Of a stretch of DNA of 64,000 nucleotides, positions 1 to 9,268 are shown one piece after another. How positions within the stretch are numbered: the stretch's first letter is position 1; every line of letters begins with the position of its first letter. The notes below the pieces were generated by a model. The model worked only from the letters and a program-made list of their open reading frames with translations, ran no database searches and was not told the origin of the DNA. The stretch is from Streptomyces sp. HmicA12 (GTDB taxonomy: Bacteria > Actinomycetota > Actinomycetes > Streptomycetales > Streptomycetaceae): assembly GCF_000373565.1 (NCBI RefSeq), contig NZ_KB891805.1:149462-213461 (forward strand), read 5' to 3'. A program made the translations under genes and the position numbers.

Positions 1-48
1 CTGTCCCGTTGATTCAGTGGAGCCTCGTTCCAGCAGGAGATGAGCAGC

Positions 49-1476
49 ATGCAACATCGTTCCCGCGCCGCCGCACCGGTCATCGCCGCGGCCATCGCCG
101 CCGGTCTCTTCGGCGCGGCGCCGGCGCATGCCGCCCCCGCGGTCACGCACCAGGGGCAGAGCGATGTGAACGGAGACGGGTACGGCGACCTCGTGACCGG
201 CTCGGAGGCGACCGTGGCGGGGGCCTCGCGGGCCGGCGCCCTCGTCGTCAACACCGGTTCGTCGAGCGGCGTTTCGGCCACCCGGACCAAGGTGATCACG
301 CAGAACACCGCGGGTGTGCCCGGCGCCGCGGAGGCGGGCGACCGGTTCGGCTCCGCGGTCGTCACCGGTGACCTGAACGGGGACGGCTACACCGACGTCG
401 TCGCCGGCACCCCGCACGAGAAGGTGGGCAGCGACGTCGACGGCGGCACCGTCGCCGTCCTGTGGGGTTCGAGCTCCGGCATCAGCGGCGGCACCACCAT
501 CGCCGACCCGGCGCCCACCGCCCACGACCTGTTCGGCGACCACCTCACCATCGGTGACTACGACGGCGACGGCCGGCCCGAACTCGCCGTCGGCAGCAGC
601 CGCAACGACGTGTGGATCTTCAGCGGCATCGCGAAGACCTCGGGCGCCGCGGCCCGGCGCGAGCTGGTGACCGGCGTCGCGCCCGACAGCGCCGCGTACT
701 ACACCTCACTGACCTCCGGGGACTTCGACGGCGACGGGCGCGACGACCTCGTCGTGGGCGGCCGCTACGACGAGGACGGCAGCTTCGACGGCGCCGCGCT
801 CGTCTACCCGGGCGCGTCCGGCACCTACACCGCCCTGCCCGACGAGGCCCCTGCCGCCGCCGCGGGCGATGTCGACGGCGACGGCGTCGACGACCTGGTC
901 CTCGGCTCGCCCGACGACAACAAGGTCACCGTCTACGCCGGCGGCGCCTCGGGCCTCACGGCGTCCGCGAGGCGCACCTTCACCCAGGAGACCCCGGGCG
1001 TGGCCGGAGCCACGGAGGACGCCGACTCCTTCGGCGACACGGTGGCCACCGGCGATGTGAACCACGACGGCTACGCGGACGTGGCCGTGGGCAACGACTT
1101 CGAGACCATCGGCTCCGGCTCGGCCCTCAACAGCGGCGAGGCCGTCGTCCTGTACGGCTCCGCGGACGGGCTCACCGGAACCGGCGCCCAGGTCCTGCAC
1201 CAGGGGACCGCGGGCGTGCCGGGCGCCAACGAGGGCTACGACCGGTTCGGCGGCTCCGTGCGCCTGACCGACACCAACCGCGACGGCTACGCCGATCTGG
1301 CCGTCGCCGCGCCCACCGAGAACAAGAGCAACGGCGCGCTGTGGAGCCTGCGCGGCTCCGCGAAGGGCGTGACGACCTCGCAGGCCGTCAGCTTCTCGGC
1401 GGCCACGGCGAAGGTGTCGTCGGCGGACTACACGTACTTCGGGCAGTGGATGGCGACGGACGCGTACGGGGAGTGA
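49..1476 (+). CDS. Secreted FG-GAP (VCBS/integrin-like) repeat protein
   Basis: About 475 residues. The ATG at 49 is preferred to the one at 40 because the AGGAGA ribosome site (35-40) is 8 nt upstream of it and touches the earlier ATG. The first ~30 residues form a signal peptide ending APAHA-A, so the protein is probably exported. The mature part has seven FG-GAP repeats, each with a D-x-[ND]-x-D-G loop (for example DVNGDGYGDLV, DLNGDGYTDVV, DFDGDGRDDLVV), the calcium-binding signature of a seven-bladed integrin-alpha-type propeller. No enzymatic domain is visible. Such proteins are usually extracellular binding proteins; the ligand cannot be read from sequence. Confidence 0.9.
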   Translation: MQHRSRAAAPVIAAAIAAGLFGAAPAHAAPAVTHQGQSDVNGDGYGDLVTGSEATVAGASRAGALVVNTGSSSGVSATRTKVITQNTAGVPGAAEAGDRFGSAVVTGDLNGDGYTDVVAGTPHEKVGSDVDGGTVAVLWGSSSGISGGTTIADPAPTAHDLFGDHLTIGDYDGDGRPELAVGSSRNDVWIFSGIAKTSGAAARRELVTGVAPDSAAYYTSLTSGDFDGDGRDDLVVGGRYDEDGSFDGAALVYPGASGTYTALPDEAPAAAAGDVDGDGVDDLVLGSPDDNKVTVYAGGASGLTASARRTFTQETPGVAGATEDADSFGDTVATGDVNHDGYADVAVGNDFETIGSGSALNSGEAVVLYGSADGLTGTGAQVLHQGTAGVPGANEGYDRFGGSVRLTDTNRDGYADLAVAAPTENKSNGALWSLRGSAKGVTTSQAVSFSAATAKVSSADYTYFGQWMATDAYGE

Positions 1477-1494
1477 CCCGCACGGCCGCTGCCG

Positions 1495-2571
1495 TCACCG
1501 GCGCGCCAACTCCGTTGTCCGGGCGGCCAGTTCACTGATCCGTACGCCGTCGAACCCGAACACCGCGCTGCGCACCCGGTCCTCGAGCGGCTCCGTCCAC
1601 TGCTCGGGGACCGCGTCCGCGCCGCACAACACGCCCGCGACCGACCCGGCCGTCGCGCCGTTGGAGTCCGTGTCGAGACCGCCGCGCACCGTCAGGGCCA
1701 GGGTGCGGGTGAAGTCCCCGTCGCCGTACAGGAGTCCGGCCGTGATGACGGCGGCGTTCGGGACGGTGTGGATCCAGCCGAGGCCGCCCGTCTCCTCCTC
1801 GACCGTGGCCAGGGTCTCCTCCCAGGTCAGCCGGGAGTCGTGGAGCGAGATCGTGCGCCGCACGACACGGGCGAGACGGCTGCTCGCGGGGATCACCGTC
1901 AGCGCCGCGTCGAGGGCGGCCCTCGGGGTCGGCGCCGTGAACGCCGCCGACACCAGGGCCGCCGCCCACATCGCCCCGTACACGCCGTTGCCGGTGTGCG
2001 AGAGGACCGCGTCGCGGCGGGCCAGGGAGGCCGCGCGGCGCGGCGCGCCCGGGCTGGTCCAGCCGAAGACGTCCGCGCGGATCAGACCGCCGATCCACTC
2101 CTGGCAGGGGTTGTCGTACGTGGCCGTCAGCGGCGGCTTCAGGCCGTTGGCGAGGTTGCGGTAGGCCGCGCGCTCGGCCGTGAACGTCTGGAGGTAGGGC
2201 AGGCGCAGCAGCCACAGCTCCCCGACCTGTTCCGTGGTGAAGGCGAAACCGTGGGTCTCCAGGAGGTGCAGGCCGAGCACCGCGTAGTCCACGTCGTCGT
2301 CCCGGCAGCTGCCGTGGATCCGTCCCCTGACGCACGCCCGCCATTCCGGACGCAGTGCCAACTCGACGTCGTCCGAAGGGGGTTCGGGCAGATAGTCGGT
2401 GAGCGGCAGGGCCTCGGCCTGGCGCAGATAGCGGTCGATGCGCGCACGCGTCCACACCTCGCCCTGCTCGACCGGCTTGCCGAGCATGTTCCCGGCGATC
2501 CGGCCGAGCCAGCCGCCGAGCACACGGTCGGCGAGGGCGCGTTCGGTGAGCTGAGGGCTCGTTGGCGTCAT
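1495..2571 (-). CDS. ADP-ribosylglycohydrolase family protein
   Basis: 358 residues from the ATG at 2571; the minus frame stays open far upstream, but similarity begins only here. The N-terminus GGWLGRIAGNMLGKPVE, the internal DDDVDYA acidic motif and the C-terminal GGLDTDSNGATAGSVAG motif are the binuclear-magnesium ligand signatures of the ADP-ribosylglycohydrolase (DraG-like) fold. Family members remove ADP-ribose from proteins or act on small ADP-ribosyl compounds; the substrate here is unknown. It faces the FG-GAP gene tail to tail with an 18-bp gap, and lies 26 bp downstream of the BCCT transporter gene on the same strand, so the two may be cotranscribed. Confidence 0.88.
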   Translation of the reverse strand: MTPTSPQLTERALADRVLGGWLGRIAGNMLGKPVEQGEVWTRARIDRYLRQAEALPLTDYLPEPPSDDVELALRPEWRACVRGRIHGSCRDDDVDYAVLGLHLLETHGFAFTTEQVGELWLLRLPYLQTFTAERAAYRNLANGLKPPLTATYDNPCQEWIGGLIRADVFGWTSPGAPRRAASLARRDAVLSHTGNGVYGAMWAAALVSAAFTAPTPRAALDAALTVIPASSRLARVVRRTISLHDSRLTWEETLATVEEETGGLGWIHTVPNAAVITAGLLYGDGDFTRTLALTVRGGLDTDSNGATAGSVAGVLCGADAVPEQWTEPLEDRVRSAVFGFDGVRISELAARTTELARR

Positions 2572-2597
2572 GAGTCCGGTGTACCCGTTTCCCCGCG

Positions 2598-4301
2598 TCA
2601 ACTGTCTTCGGCGTTGCGTGACTTGGCGGCACGTCGGCGGAGCCGGTGGTGGCGGGCGGCGGCCGGGCCCTGCTCCGAGATCGCGTCGCCGACCATCGCG
2701 CGCACCGCGTCCCGCAGCCCGTGCAGCGCGTGCCCCCGCGCCGGCCCCGCGCCCGGGTCCTCGCGCAGCTCCTTCAGCAGCGCCCAGCACAGTGCCAGCA
2801 TCACCACGACGAAGGGGAGGGCGACCAGGATCGTCGCGCTCTGCAGGGAGTCCAGGCCGCCCGCCACGAGCAGCACCGCCGCGACCGCCGCCATCAGCAC
2901 GCCCCACGTCACCACCAGCCAGGTCCGCGGGTGCAGCGCGCCCCGGCTGGTCAGCGATCCCATCACCAGGGACGCCGAGTCCGCGCTCGTGACGAAGTAC
3001 GTCATGACCAGGATCATCGCCACCCAGGACGTGATCGTGCCGAGCGGCAGCGCGTCCAGCATCGCGAAGAGCGACGCCTCCGCGCTCTCGTCGACCTCCG
3101 CCGCCATGTCGACCTTGCCGGTGAAATCGAGCCGGATGCCGGTACCGCCCATCACGCAGAACCAGACCACCGTCGCCCCGCTCGGCACGAGGAGCACGCC
3201 GACCAGGAACTCCCGGATGCGCCGGCCCCGCGAGATCCGCGCGATGAACGTCCCCACGAACGGCGCCCACGACAGCCACCACGCCCAGTAGAAGATCGTC
3301 CAGGAGCCCAGCCACGTCCGGTCCGTGAAGGCGCCCGTGCGCGACGCCATCGGCAGCAGCTCGTGCAGATAGCCGCCGACACTCGCCGGGATCGCGTCGA
3401 GGATGTACACGGTCGGGCCGAGCACGAACACGAACAGCATCAGGCAGGCCGCGAGCACGAGGTTCAGGGTGCTCAACCACTTCACGCCCTTGTGCAGACC
3501 GGAGAAGGCCGAGCCGACGAAGGCGGCGCCGAGCCCGATGATGATGATCAGCTGGAGGGTCGTCGTGTTCGAGACGCCCGTCGTCAGGTTCAGCCCCGTG
3601 GCCACCTGCAGCGCGCCCACACCGAGGCTCGTCGCCGTACCGAAGACCGTCGCGAAGACGGCCAGCAGATCGATGATCCGGCCCGGCCAGCCCGCCGCCC
3701 GGCGCTCCCCGATGAGCGGGACGAACACCGAGCTCAGCCGGTTGCCCCGGCCCTTGCGGAACCCCGCGTACGCGAGCGCGAGGCCCGCGATGCCGTAGAT
3801 CGCCCACGGGGTCAGCGTCCAGTGGAAGAACGAGTACTCCATCGCCACCAGCGCCGCGCCGCCGGTGCGCGGCTGCGCGCCGCTCGCCGGCGGCGGGTTC
3901 AGGTAGTGGGTGAGGGGCTCCCCGACCCCGTAGAACATCAGGCCGATGCCCATGCCCGCGCTGAACATCATGGCGATCCACGCCAGATTGGTGAACTCCG
4001 GCTCGCCGTCGTCGCGGCCCAGCCGGATCCGGCCGAACCGGCTGACCGAGAGCACCAGGCACAGCACGAGGAAGGCGTCGGCGGCGACCACGAACAGCCA
4101 GGCGAAGTTGTCCAGGACCCAGGTCAGGGCGGCGCCCGACGCGCTCTCGAAGGAGTCCTTGCCGAGCGCGGCCCAGGCGACGACGGCGAGCACCACGGTG
4201 ATCCCGATGCCGACGACGGTGAAGTCGGGAGCGTCGGAAGCCCCTTCGGAGCCGGGGGGCGGGGAGTCCGGGGCCGGATGATCGATCGTTTCCGTGCTCA
4301 T
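2598..4301 (-). CDS. BCCT family betaine/choline/carnitine transporter
   Basis: 567 residues with about 12 hydrophobic helices and hydrophilic ends. The glycine-rich GMGIGLMFYGVGEP segment and the tryptophan-rich stretch WAWWLSWAPFVGTFIARISR are hallmarks of BCCT carriers (BetP/OpuD/BetT), which import quaternary ammonium osmoprotectants with Na+ or H+. The last ~45 residues are Arg-rich and cytoplasmic, as in osmosensing members, though shorter than BetP. Substrate is inferred only to family level. It starts at ATG 4301 and runs away from the glycerate kinase gene. Confidence 0.93.
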   Translation of the reverse strand: MSTETIDHPAPDSPPPGSEGASDAPDFTVVGIGITVVLAVVAWAALGKDSFESASGAALTWVLDNFAWLFVVAADAFLVLCLVLSVSRFGRIRLGRDDGEPEFTNLAWIAMMFSAGMGIGLMFYGVGEPLTHYLNPPPASGAQPRTGGAALVAMEYSFFHWTLTPWAIYGIAGLALAYAGFRKGRGNRLSSVFVPLIGERRAAGWPGRIIDLLAVFATVFGTATSLGVGALQVATGLNLTTGVSNTTTLQLIIIIGLGAAFVGSAFSGLHKGVKWLSTLNLVLAACLMLFVFVLGPTVYILDAIPASVGGYLHELLPMASRTGAFTDRTWLGSWTIFYWAWWLSWAPFVGTFIARISRGRRIREFLVGVLLVPSGATVVWFCVMGGTGIRLDFTGKVDMAAEVDESAEASLFAMLDALPLGTITSWVAMILVMTYFVTSADSASLVMGSLTSRGALHPRTWLVVTWGVLMAAVAAVLLVAGGLDSLQSATILVALPFVVVMLALCWALLKELREDPGAGPARGHALHGLRDAVRAMVGDAISEQGPAAARHHRLRRRAAKSRNAEDS

Positions 4302-4458
4302 GCCGACCCACTATGGACGCATATGTGCGGATACAGGCGGCTGGCACGCCGTCCCGCCGACCGGACAACCATGGGCAGCGACCCCCTCCTGCGGTTATGG
4401 TCGCAGCGGCGCGACTGCCTTGACGCGAGCAAGGCCCGAACAGCAAGGGGAGACCAAG

Positions 4459-5610
4459 GTGGCGGACGCTGCACAGGCCGCGCGGCACGTGTTGATCGCG
4501 GCGGACAAGTTCAAGGGCTCGCTCACCGCGGTGCAGGTCGCACAGCGTGTGACGGCCGGTCTGCGCCGGGTGGCGCCCGAGGTGACCATCGAGTCCGTGC
4601 CCGTCGCGGACGGCGGTGACGGCACCGTCGCGGCTGCGGTCGCGGCCGGGTTCGAGCGGCGCGAGGCGCGGGTCACGGGCCCGGTCGGCGAGCCGGTGAC
4701 GGCCGCGTGGGCGCTGCGCGACGGCACGGCCGTGGTGGAGATGGCGGAGGCGTCCGGCCTGCAGCTGCTGCCCGAGGGCGAGTTCGCGCCGCTGACGTCC
4801 ACGACGTACGGCTCGGGCGAGGTCATCGCGGCGGCGCTCGACGCGGGCGCGCGCACGATCGTCTTCGGCGTCGGCGGCAGCGCCACGACCGACGGCGGCG
4901 CGGGGATGCTGGCCGCGCTGGGCGCCCGGTTCCTGGACGGTGCGGGTGCGCCGGTCGGGCCCGGCGGCGGAGCGCTCGCCGCGCTCGCCTCCGCGGACCT
5001 CTCCGGTCTCGACCCGCGTCTCGCCGACGTGGAGATCGTCCTCGCCAGCGACGTCGACAACCCGCTGACCGGCCCGAAGGGCGCCCCCGCGATCTACGGC
5101 CCGCAGAAGGGGGCCTCTCCCGAGGACGTCGCCGAGCTGGACGCCGCGCTCGGCCACTACGCGAAGGTGCTGTCGGAGTCGGTCGGTCCGAAGGCCCTGG
5201 AGGACGCCGAGTCGCCGGGTGCGGGCGCCGCGGGCGGGATCGGCTACGGGGCCCTGGTCGCCCTCGGCGCGAGTTTCCGTCCCGGCATCGAGGTCATGCT
5301 CGACGTCCTCGGGTTCGCGCCCGCGCTGGCGAAGGCCACGCTGGTGATCACCGGTGAGGGCTCCCTCGACGAGCAGACGCTGCACGGCAAGGCGCCGGCC
5401 GGGGTCGCGGCTGCGGCGCGGGCGGCAGGCATCGAGGTCGTCGCGGTCTGCGGCCGCCTCGCCCTCGCGCCGGACGCGCTCGGCCGGGCCGGGATCCGTC
5501 GGGCGTACGCGCTGACTGAGGTGGAGCCGGATGTGGCCCGCTGCATCGCGGAGGCCGGGCCGATTCTGGAGGACGTGGCGGAGCGCATCGCCGCGGACTT
5601 CTTGAGCTGA
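4459..5610 (+). CDS. glxK: Glycerate kinase
   Basis: 383 residues from GTG 4459, 7 nt after an AAGGGGAG ribosome site. The N-terminal IAADKFKGSLTA motif, VADGGDGT, the GVGGSATTDGGAGM loop and GEGSLDEQTLHGKAP near the C-terminus are diagnostic of the GlxK/GarK glycerate kinase family, which phosphorylates D-glycerate to a phosphoglycerate feeding lower glycolysis. Cytoplasmic. It is transcribed alone, divergent from the BCCT gene; a repeat-rich region follows its stop. The choice between 2- and 3-phosphoglycerate as product is not decided here. Confidence 0.93.
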   Translation: MADAAQAARHVLIAADKFKGSLTAVQVAQRVTAGLRRVAPEVTIESVPVADGGDGTVAAAVAAGFERREARVTGPVGEPVTAAWALRDGTAVVEMAEASGLQLLPEGEFAPLTSTTYGSGEVIAAALDAGARTIVFGVGGSATTDGGAGMLAALGARFLDGAGAPVGPGGGALAALASADLSGLDPRLADVEIVLASDVDNPLTGPKGAPAIYGPQKGASPEDVAELDAALGHYAKVLSESVGPKALEDAESPGAGAAGGIGYGALVALGASFRPGIEVMLDVLGFAPALAKATLVITGEGSLDEQTLHGKAPAGVAAAARAAGIEVVAVCGRLALAPDALGRAGIRRAYALTEVEPDVARCIAEAGPILEDVAERIAADFLS

Positions 5611-5780
5611 GCCGGGTTCGCCGGGCGCCTGATCGCGCGGTTCCCGGCGCCCCGGTTCGCCGTCGCGTCTGCCGGGTGTCTGTCGCGTGGGCGGGTGCGG
5701 GCCGGTGGTCCTGCTTCGCGCGGTTCCCCGCGCCCCTCGCGCCGTCGCGTCTGCCGGGTTGGTGTATGTCTCGCGGGTGC

Positions 5781-5936
5781 GGGCCCGGTGGGGCTTCTCG
5801 CGCGGTTCCCCGCGCCCCTGAAGCGATCTCCGCTCGCCCAGGGGAAGTTGCGCGCAGCGCATGCTTCAGGGGGAGGCACGGCGAAGCCGCTGCCTCAGGG
5901 GTGCGGGGAACTGCGCGACCAGCCCCCACCGGGCCC
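5781..5936. repeat. Dispersed inverted-repeat element, full copy
   Basis: The left arm (5781-5821) carries GGCCCGGTGGGGCTTCTCGC followed by GCGGTTCCCCGCGCCCCTGA. The right arm (5894-5936) is nearly its reverse complement, with GGGGAACTGCGCGACCAGCC then CCCACCGGGCCC. Between them are smaller nested hairpins. Closely similar copies occur at 24402-24510 and 43659-43787, with short forms at 33479-33520 and 63964-63986. Probably a transcribed hairpin or terminator-like element; function not shown. Confidence 0.7.
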
Positions 5937-6115
5937 ACACGCGCCTGACCAGACTCTCCCCTACGGCGAACCGGCGTGCTTTTAGGGATCACGGCCCTCG
6001 TCGGAAATGCCCCGTCACGGCCCACCTCCACCTCCCGGACGCCTCTTCCCGCCCCGCGCGAGGACCGCCATGCCCCGCACCCCGGTAAGAGCCCGGCGCA
6101 CGCGTCCCGCCTTTC

Positions 6116-6133
6116 GGTCAGACTGCTCTGACC
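6116..6133. promoter_or_regulatory. Perfect dyad, candidate operator
   Basis: GGTCAG-actgct-CTGACC is an exact 6+6 inverted repeat about 60 bases upstream of the TTG start at 6195. It could be a repressor site for the methyltransferase gene. No regulator is adjacent that would obviously bind it. Confidence 0.3.
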
Positions 6134-6194
6134 TGCACAAGAGCTCTGCCCCGCCTATCCTCGACTAGGTCAACAGCCAGGCGGAGGAGACCAC

Positions 6195-6914
6195 TTGAAG
6201 CGCACCGTCACCACCACCGAGGACGTCCTCGACCTGCTCGACGAGCTGATCGCACCGCTGACGGACCACGGCAACTGGTGGGACCGGTTCTACGCGGAGC
6301 GGAACCGTGACGTGCCGTTCTTCGTCGACAAGCCCGACGAGAACCTCGCCGCCCACCTCGACCAGGGGCTGATCCCGCCCGGCGCCCGCGTCCTCGACCT
6401 GGGCTGCGGGCCCGGCCGCAACGCCGTACACCTCGCCACCCGCGGCTTCGACGTCGACGCCGTCGACCTCTCGGCCACCGCCCTCGCCTGGGGCAAGGAA
6501 CGCGCGGCCGCCGCGGACGCGTCGGTGCGCTTCCATCACGGCAACATCTTCGACGTACAACTCCCGCACGCGTCGTACGACGTGGTGTACGACTCCGGGT
6601 GCCTGCACCACCTCGCGCCGCACCGCCGCATCAGCTACCTCGCCCTGCTCGACCGGCTCCTCGCCCCGGGCGGCCACTTCGGCCTCGTCTGCTTCGCCGC
6701 GGGCGAGATGGGCTCCGAGCGGCCCGACGCGGAGCTGTACCGCGAAGGCGTCGGCCTGGAGGGCGGGCTCGCGTTCACGGAGGACGAACTGCGGCACGTC
6801 TTCCGTGAGTTCACCGAGGTCGAGATCCGGCCCATGGCGGCGCGGGGCGCGGAGTCGGCGACGTTCGGGCAGCCGTTCCTGCTCACCGCGATGTTCCGCC
6901 GCACCCCCCGCTGA
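6195..6914 (+). CDS. Class I SAM-dependent methyltransferase
   Basis: 239 residues from TTG 6195, 5 nt after a GGAGGAG ribosome site. Motif I is VLDLGCGPGRNAVHLA (~residues 65-80), followed by an acidic end of strand 2 (VDAVDLS) and a DVVYDSGCLHHL motif IV. This is the SAM-binding Rossmann fold of the Methyltransf_11/25 type (related to thiopurine/tellurite-type methyltransferases); substrate unknown. A single gene, convergent with the PucR regulator gene 15 bp downstream. Confidence 0.88.
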   Translation: MKRTVTTTEDVLDLLDELIAPLTDHGNWWDRFYAERNRDVPFFVDKPDENLAAHLDQGLIPPGARVLDLGCGPGRNAVHLATRGFDVDAVDLSATALAWGKERAAAADASVRFHHGNIFDVQLPHASYDVVYDSGCLHHLAPHRRISYLALLDRLLAPGGHFGLVCFAAGEMGSERPDAELYREGVGLEGGLAFTEDELRHVFREFTEVEIRPMAARGAESATFGQPFLLTAMFRRTPR

Positions 6915-6929
6915 CCCCGCCGCCGCGAC

Positions 6930-8132
6930 TCACCCCGCCGCCGACGACAACCGGTACGCGTCCAGCGCCAACGTCATCTCCATCAGGTCCCGCGGCCGCG
7001 ACAGCGACCGTGACGTCAACTGCTCCAGCCTGCGCAGGCGGTTGAAGACCGTGTTGCGGTGGCAGTACAGGCGCCCGGCGGCGCGGCCCGCAGAGCCTTC
7101 GCAGGCCAGCCAGGCGTCCAGGGTCTCCAACAGGACGGCACGGTCGGCCGGTTCGAGGGCAAGGAGCTCACCGAAGACGCCGGAGACGAGCCGCTGCGCC
7201 AGGTCGGGCTGGCTGACCACCAGGGCCGTCGGCATCCGCTGGTCCAGCCGGACGACGCCCGTCGTGTCGGGCGGGCAGGTGCGCAGGGCGAGTTCGGCGA
7301 GGCGGCGGGCGTGACCGAGTTCGGCGAGGCCCCGGACGACCGGGCTCAGCCCCCCGGGACCCGGGCAGCGCCCGTCGAGCAGCGCCGCCACGTCGTCGAG
7401 GGTGCGGCCCGCGCCGAGCGCCACCACACCCACCTCGCAGTCCGCCCGCATCCGCCACACGAACCGGAAGTCGGGGTCCTGCACCCTCCGGTGGAACGCC
7501 TCCCTGCTGTCACGGCGCTCCACCCGCAGGACCACCACCGCGTACGGGCCGTGCTCCGGAAGATCGAGCCCCGCGGCCGCGCGGCCCGCGAGGCCGGGCG
7601 CCGGACGGCCCTCCAGGAGCGCGTCGAGCAGCGCCTGCATCTGCTCGTCGGTGCGACGGCGCAGCTCCAACTCCGTGGCCCGGTAGGCCTCCGAGGCCGC
7701 CGCGGCCTGCGCGTCCACCGCCGCCCACACCATCGTCGCCGACCGCATCAGCGCCTTCAGCCGCTCGGGTTCGCCGCCCGCGCTCTCCATCAGCGCGTCC
7801 CAGACGAGATAGCCCGCGTTGCGGTACGCGTGCACGAGCAGATCGAGCGGCAGGCCCTGGCCCGCCCGGCGCCGGCCCGCCTCCTCCGCGTACGACAGAT
7901 CACGGCGCGGCGCGTCCCGCGGCGCCGTGATCGTCTCGACGCCGATCCGCATGGCCTCCTCGGCCTCCCGCCACTGCGCGTCGTACGGCAGCACCCGCGC
8001 GTACACGTCCGAGTACGCGAACAGCTGGCGCAGATGTTCGTCGACGAGCTCGGGAACCCGGTCGAGGAGTGTCGTGCACGCCTCCCTCAGCAGCTTCCAG
8101 TCCTGGCCCGTACGGTGCTTGCGCCCGCCCAT
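6930..8132 (-). CDS. PucR-family transcriptional regulator
   Basis: 400 residues from ATG 8132, preceded by a GGAGGGG-like site. The N-terminal ~170 residues are a helical RsbRD-like sensor domain. A middle GGDEF-like (CdaR) region follows. The C-terminus has the PucR helix-turn-helix: AGRLYCHRNTVFNRLRRLEQ (about residues 350-370). Such regulators commonly control purine, amino-acid or polyamine use. It is divergent from the livFGHMK operon across 261 bp containing a perfect 16-bp palindrome, so it is the likely regulator of that importer. Confidence 0.9.
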   Translation of the reverse strand: MGGRKHRTGQDWKLLREACTTLLDRVPELVDEHLRQLFAYSDVYARVLPYDAQWREAEEAMRIGVETITAPRDAPRRDLSYAEEAGRRRAGQGLPLDLLVHAYRNAGYLVWDALMESAGGEPERLKALMRSATMVWAAVDAQAAAASEAYRATELELRRRTDEQMQALLDALLEGRPAPGLAGRAAAGLDLPEHGPYAVVVLRVERRDSREAFHRRVQDPDFRFVWRMRADCEVGVVALGAGRTLDDVAALLDGRCPGPGGLSPVVRGLAELGHARRLAELALRTCPPDTTGVVRLDQRMPTALVVSQPDLAQRLVSGVFGELLALEPADRAVLLETLDAWLACEGSAGRAAGRLYCHRNTVFNRLRRLEQLTSRSLSRPRDLMEMTLALDAYRLSSAAG

Positions 8133-8234
8133 CGCCCCTCCCCAAAGGCTCGTAAAGCGACGGCAAAGGACTCATTCGCTGATGCGGAGGATGCCACCCC
8201 GCGCCCCTCCCCGGCAGGCCCCTGACGCGGGGTC

Positions 8235-8250
8235 TTGTGCGCGCGCACAA
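8235..8250. promoter_or_regulatory. 16-bp perfect palindrome, candidate PucR operator
   Basis: TTGTGCGCGCGCACAA lies 103 bases upstream of the pucR-type start and 144 bases upstream of the livF start, in the divergent promoter region. A single symmetric site serving both promoters fits the arrangement. That PucR binds it is inference. Confidence 0.45.
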
Positions 8251-8360
8251 CGGGGGCGGTCGGGCGCTGGGCCCACGCAGCGATTACCGGGCCGCCCGTG
8301 GACGGGCCGCCCGCACGGTGCTGTCGTGAGCGCCACCGGGTCACAGGCCCGGACCAGGGG

Positions 8361-8396
8361 GACGCACACAGCGACGCACACAGGGGCGCACACGTG
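8361..8396 (+). repeat. Three tandem 12-mers running into the livF start
   Basis: GACGCACACAGC, GACGCACACAGG and GGCGCACACGTG follow one another without gaps; the last ends in the GTG start codon of livF. They occupy the place where a ribosome site would be expected, and none is strong. Read in frame they would encode D-A-H-x repeats, so an N-terminally extended LivF cannot be excluded. Confidence 0.5.
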
Positions 8397-9218
8397 ACCG
8401 ATGCAGAAGAACCACCCGGGCTCGCCGTGGACGACATGTCCGTCGGCTACGGGCCCGTACGCGCCCTGCGCGGCGTGACCTTGAAGGTGCCGAAGGGCGC
8501 CGTGGTCGCCGTGCTGGGCGGCAACGGCGCCGGCAAGTCCACACTGCTGCGGGCCGTCTCGCGCACGCTCGGCTTCCACGGAGGCGCGGTGACGTCGGGC
8601 GAGGTGCGGTTCGGCGGGCGGCGCGTCAGCGGCCTGAGCGCCGACCGGGTCGTCGCCGCCGGGATCTGCCAAGTACCGGAAGGGCGGCAGGTGTTCGCCC
8701 GGATGACGGTCGCCGACAACCTGCGCGCGGGGGCCCTCGGCTCGACCGGCTCGCGCTCCGCGAAGGCGGCCGCGCTGCGCCATGTGCACGAACTCTTCCC
8801 GGTCCTCGCCGACCGGGCGCACCAGCGGGCCGGGCTGCTGTCCGGCGGCGAGCAGCAGATGCTGGCCGTCGGCCGGGCCCTGATGGCCGAGCCGAAGCTG
8901 CTGCTCCTCGACGAGCCGTCGCTCGGCCTCGCCCCGCTGATGGCGGCCCGGATCGCCGACACGATCCGCGAGATCAACGCACAGGGGGTCTCCGTGCTCC
9001 TCGTCGAGCAGAACGCGACGCTGGCGCTGCGCCTGGCCTCGTACGCGTACGTGCTCGATGTCGGCGAGATCGCGTTGCACGGGCCCGCCGATGAACTGGC
9101 CGGGTCGGACGAGGTGCGGCGGCGGTACCTCGGGGTGGTCGACGAGGACGCCGCGGCGGACGCCTCCGGCGGGGTTCGGGATGCCGCGGTGCTGCGGGCC
9201 TGGGGAGGTGGGCGGTGA
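8394..9218 (+). CDS. livF: Branched-chain amino-acid type ABC transporter, ATP-binding protein LivF
   Basis: 274 residues from GTG 8394. Walker A GGNGAGKST, signature LSGGEQQMLAVGRALM and Walker B LLLLDEPSLGL are intact. The EGRQVFARMTVADNLRAG segment is typical of LivF. It energises import with LivG. It opens an operon livF-livG-livH-livM-livK. Gene order differs from the classical E. coli order (binding protein first), but all five components are present. The 85-bp gap to livG contains a small hairpin; the later genes overlap. The substrate may be a branched-chain amino acid, urea or another amide, since this family is broad. Confidence 0.9.
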   Translation: MTDAEEPPGLAVDDMSVGYGPVRALRGVTLKVPKGAVVAVLGGNGAGKSTLLRAVSRTLGFHGGAVTSGEVRFGGRRVSGLSADRVVAAGICQVPEGRQVFARMTVADNLRAGALGSTGSRSAKAAALRHVHELFPVLADRAHQRAGLLSGGEQQMLAVGRALMAEPKLLLLDEPSLGLAPLMAARIADTIREINAQGVSVLLVEQNATLALRLASYAYVLDVGEIALHGPADELAGSDEVRRRYLGVVDEDAAADASGGVRDAAVLRAWGGGR

Positions 9219-9268
9219 TGGGGTTCGCCTTCGCGCCCCGCGGCGGAGCCGCTGACCGGCACAGCCCC

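Larger units (their letters stand above)
5611..6194. other. Gene-free gap with repeat copies
   Basis: 584 bases between the glycerate kinase and the methyltransferase. I see no credible gene. It holds two partial copies (about 5633-5656 and 5696-5737) and one full copy (5781-5936) of the GC-rich inverted-repeat element that recurs in this window, and a perfect dyad GGTCAG-N6-CTGACC at 6116-6133, about 60 bases before the methyltransferase start. Confidence 0.6.

Noticed and set aside
1495..5862. A single 1,455-codon open frame on the minus strand
   Set aside because: It runs across the ADP-ribosylglycohydrolase, BCCT and glycerate kinase region. Only the part from 1495 to 2571 has protein-like composition; the rest is Arg/Pro-rich read-through on the antisense of genes.
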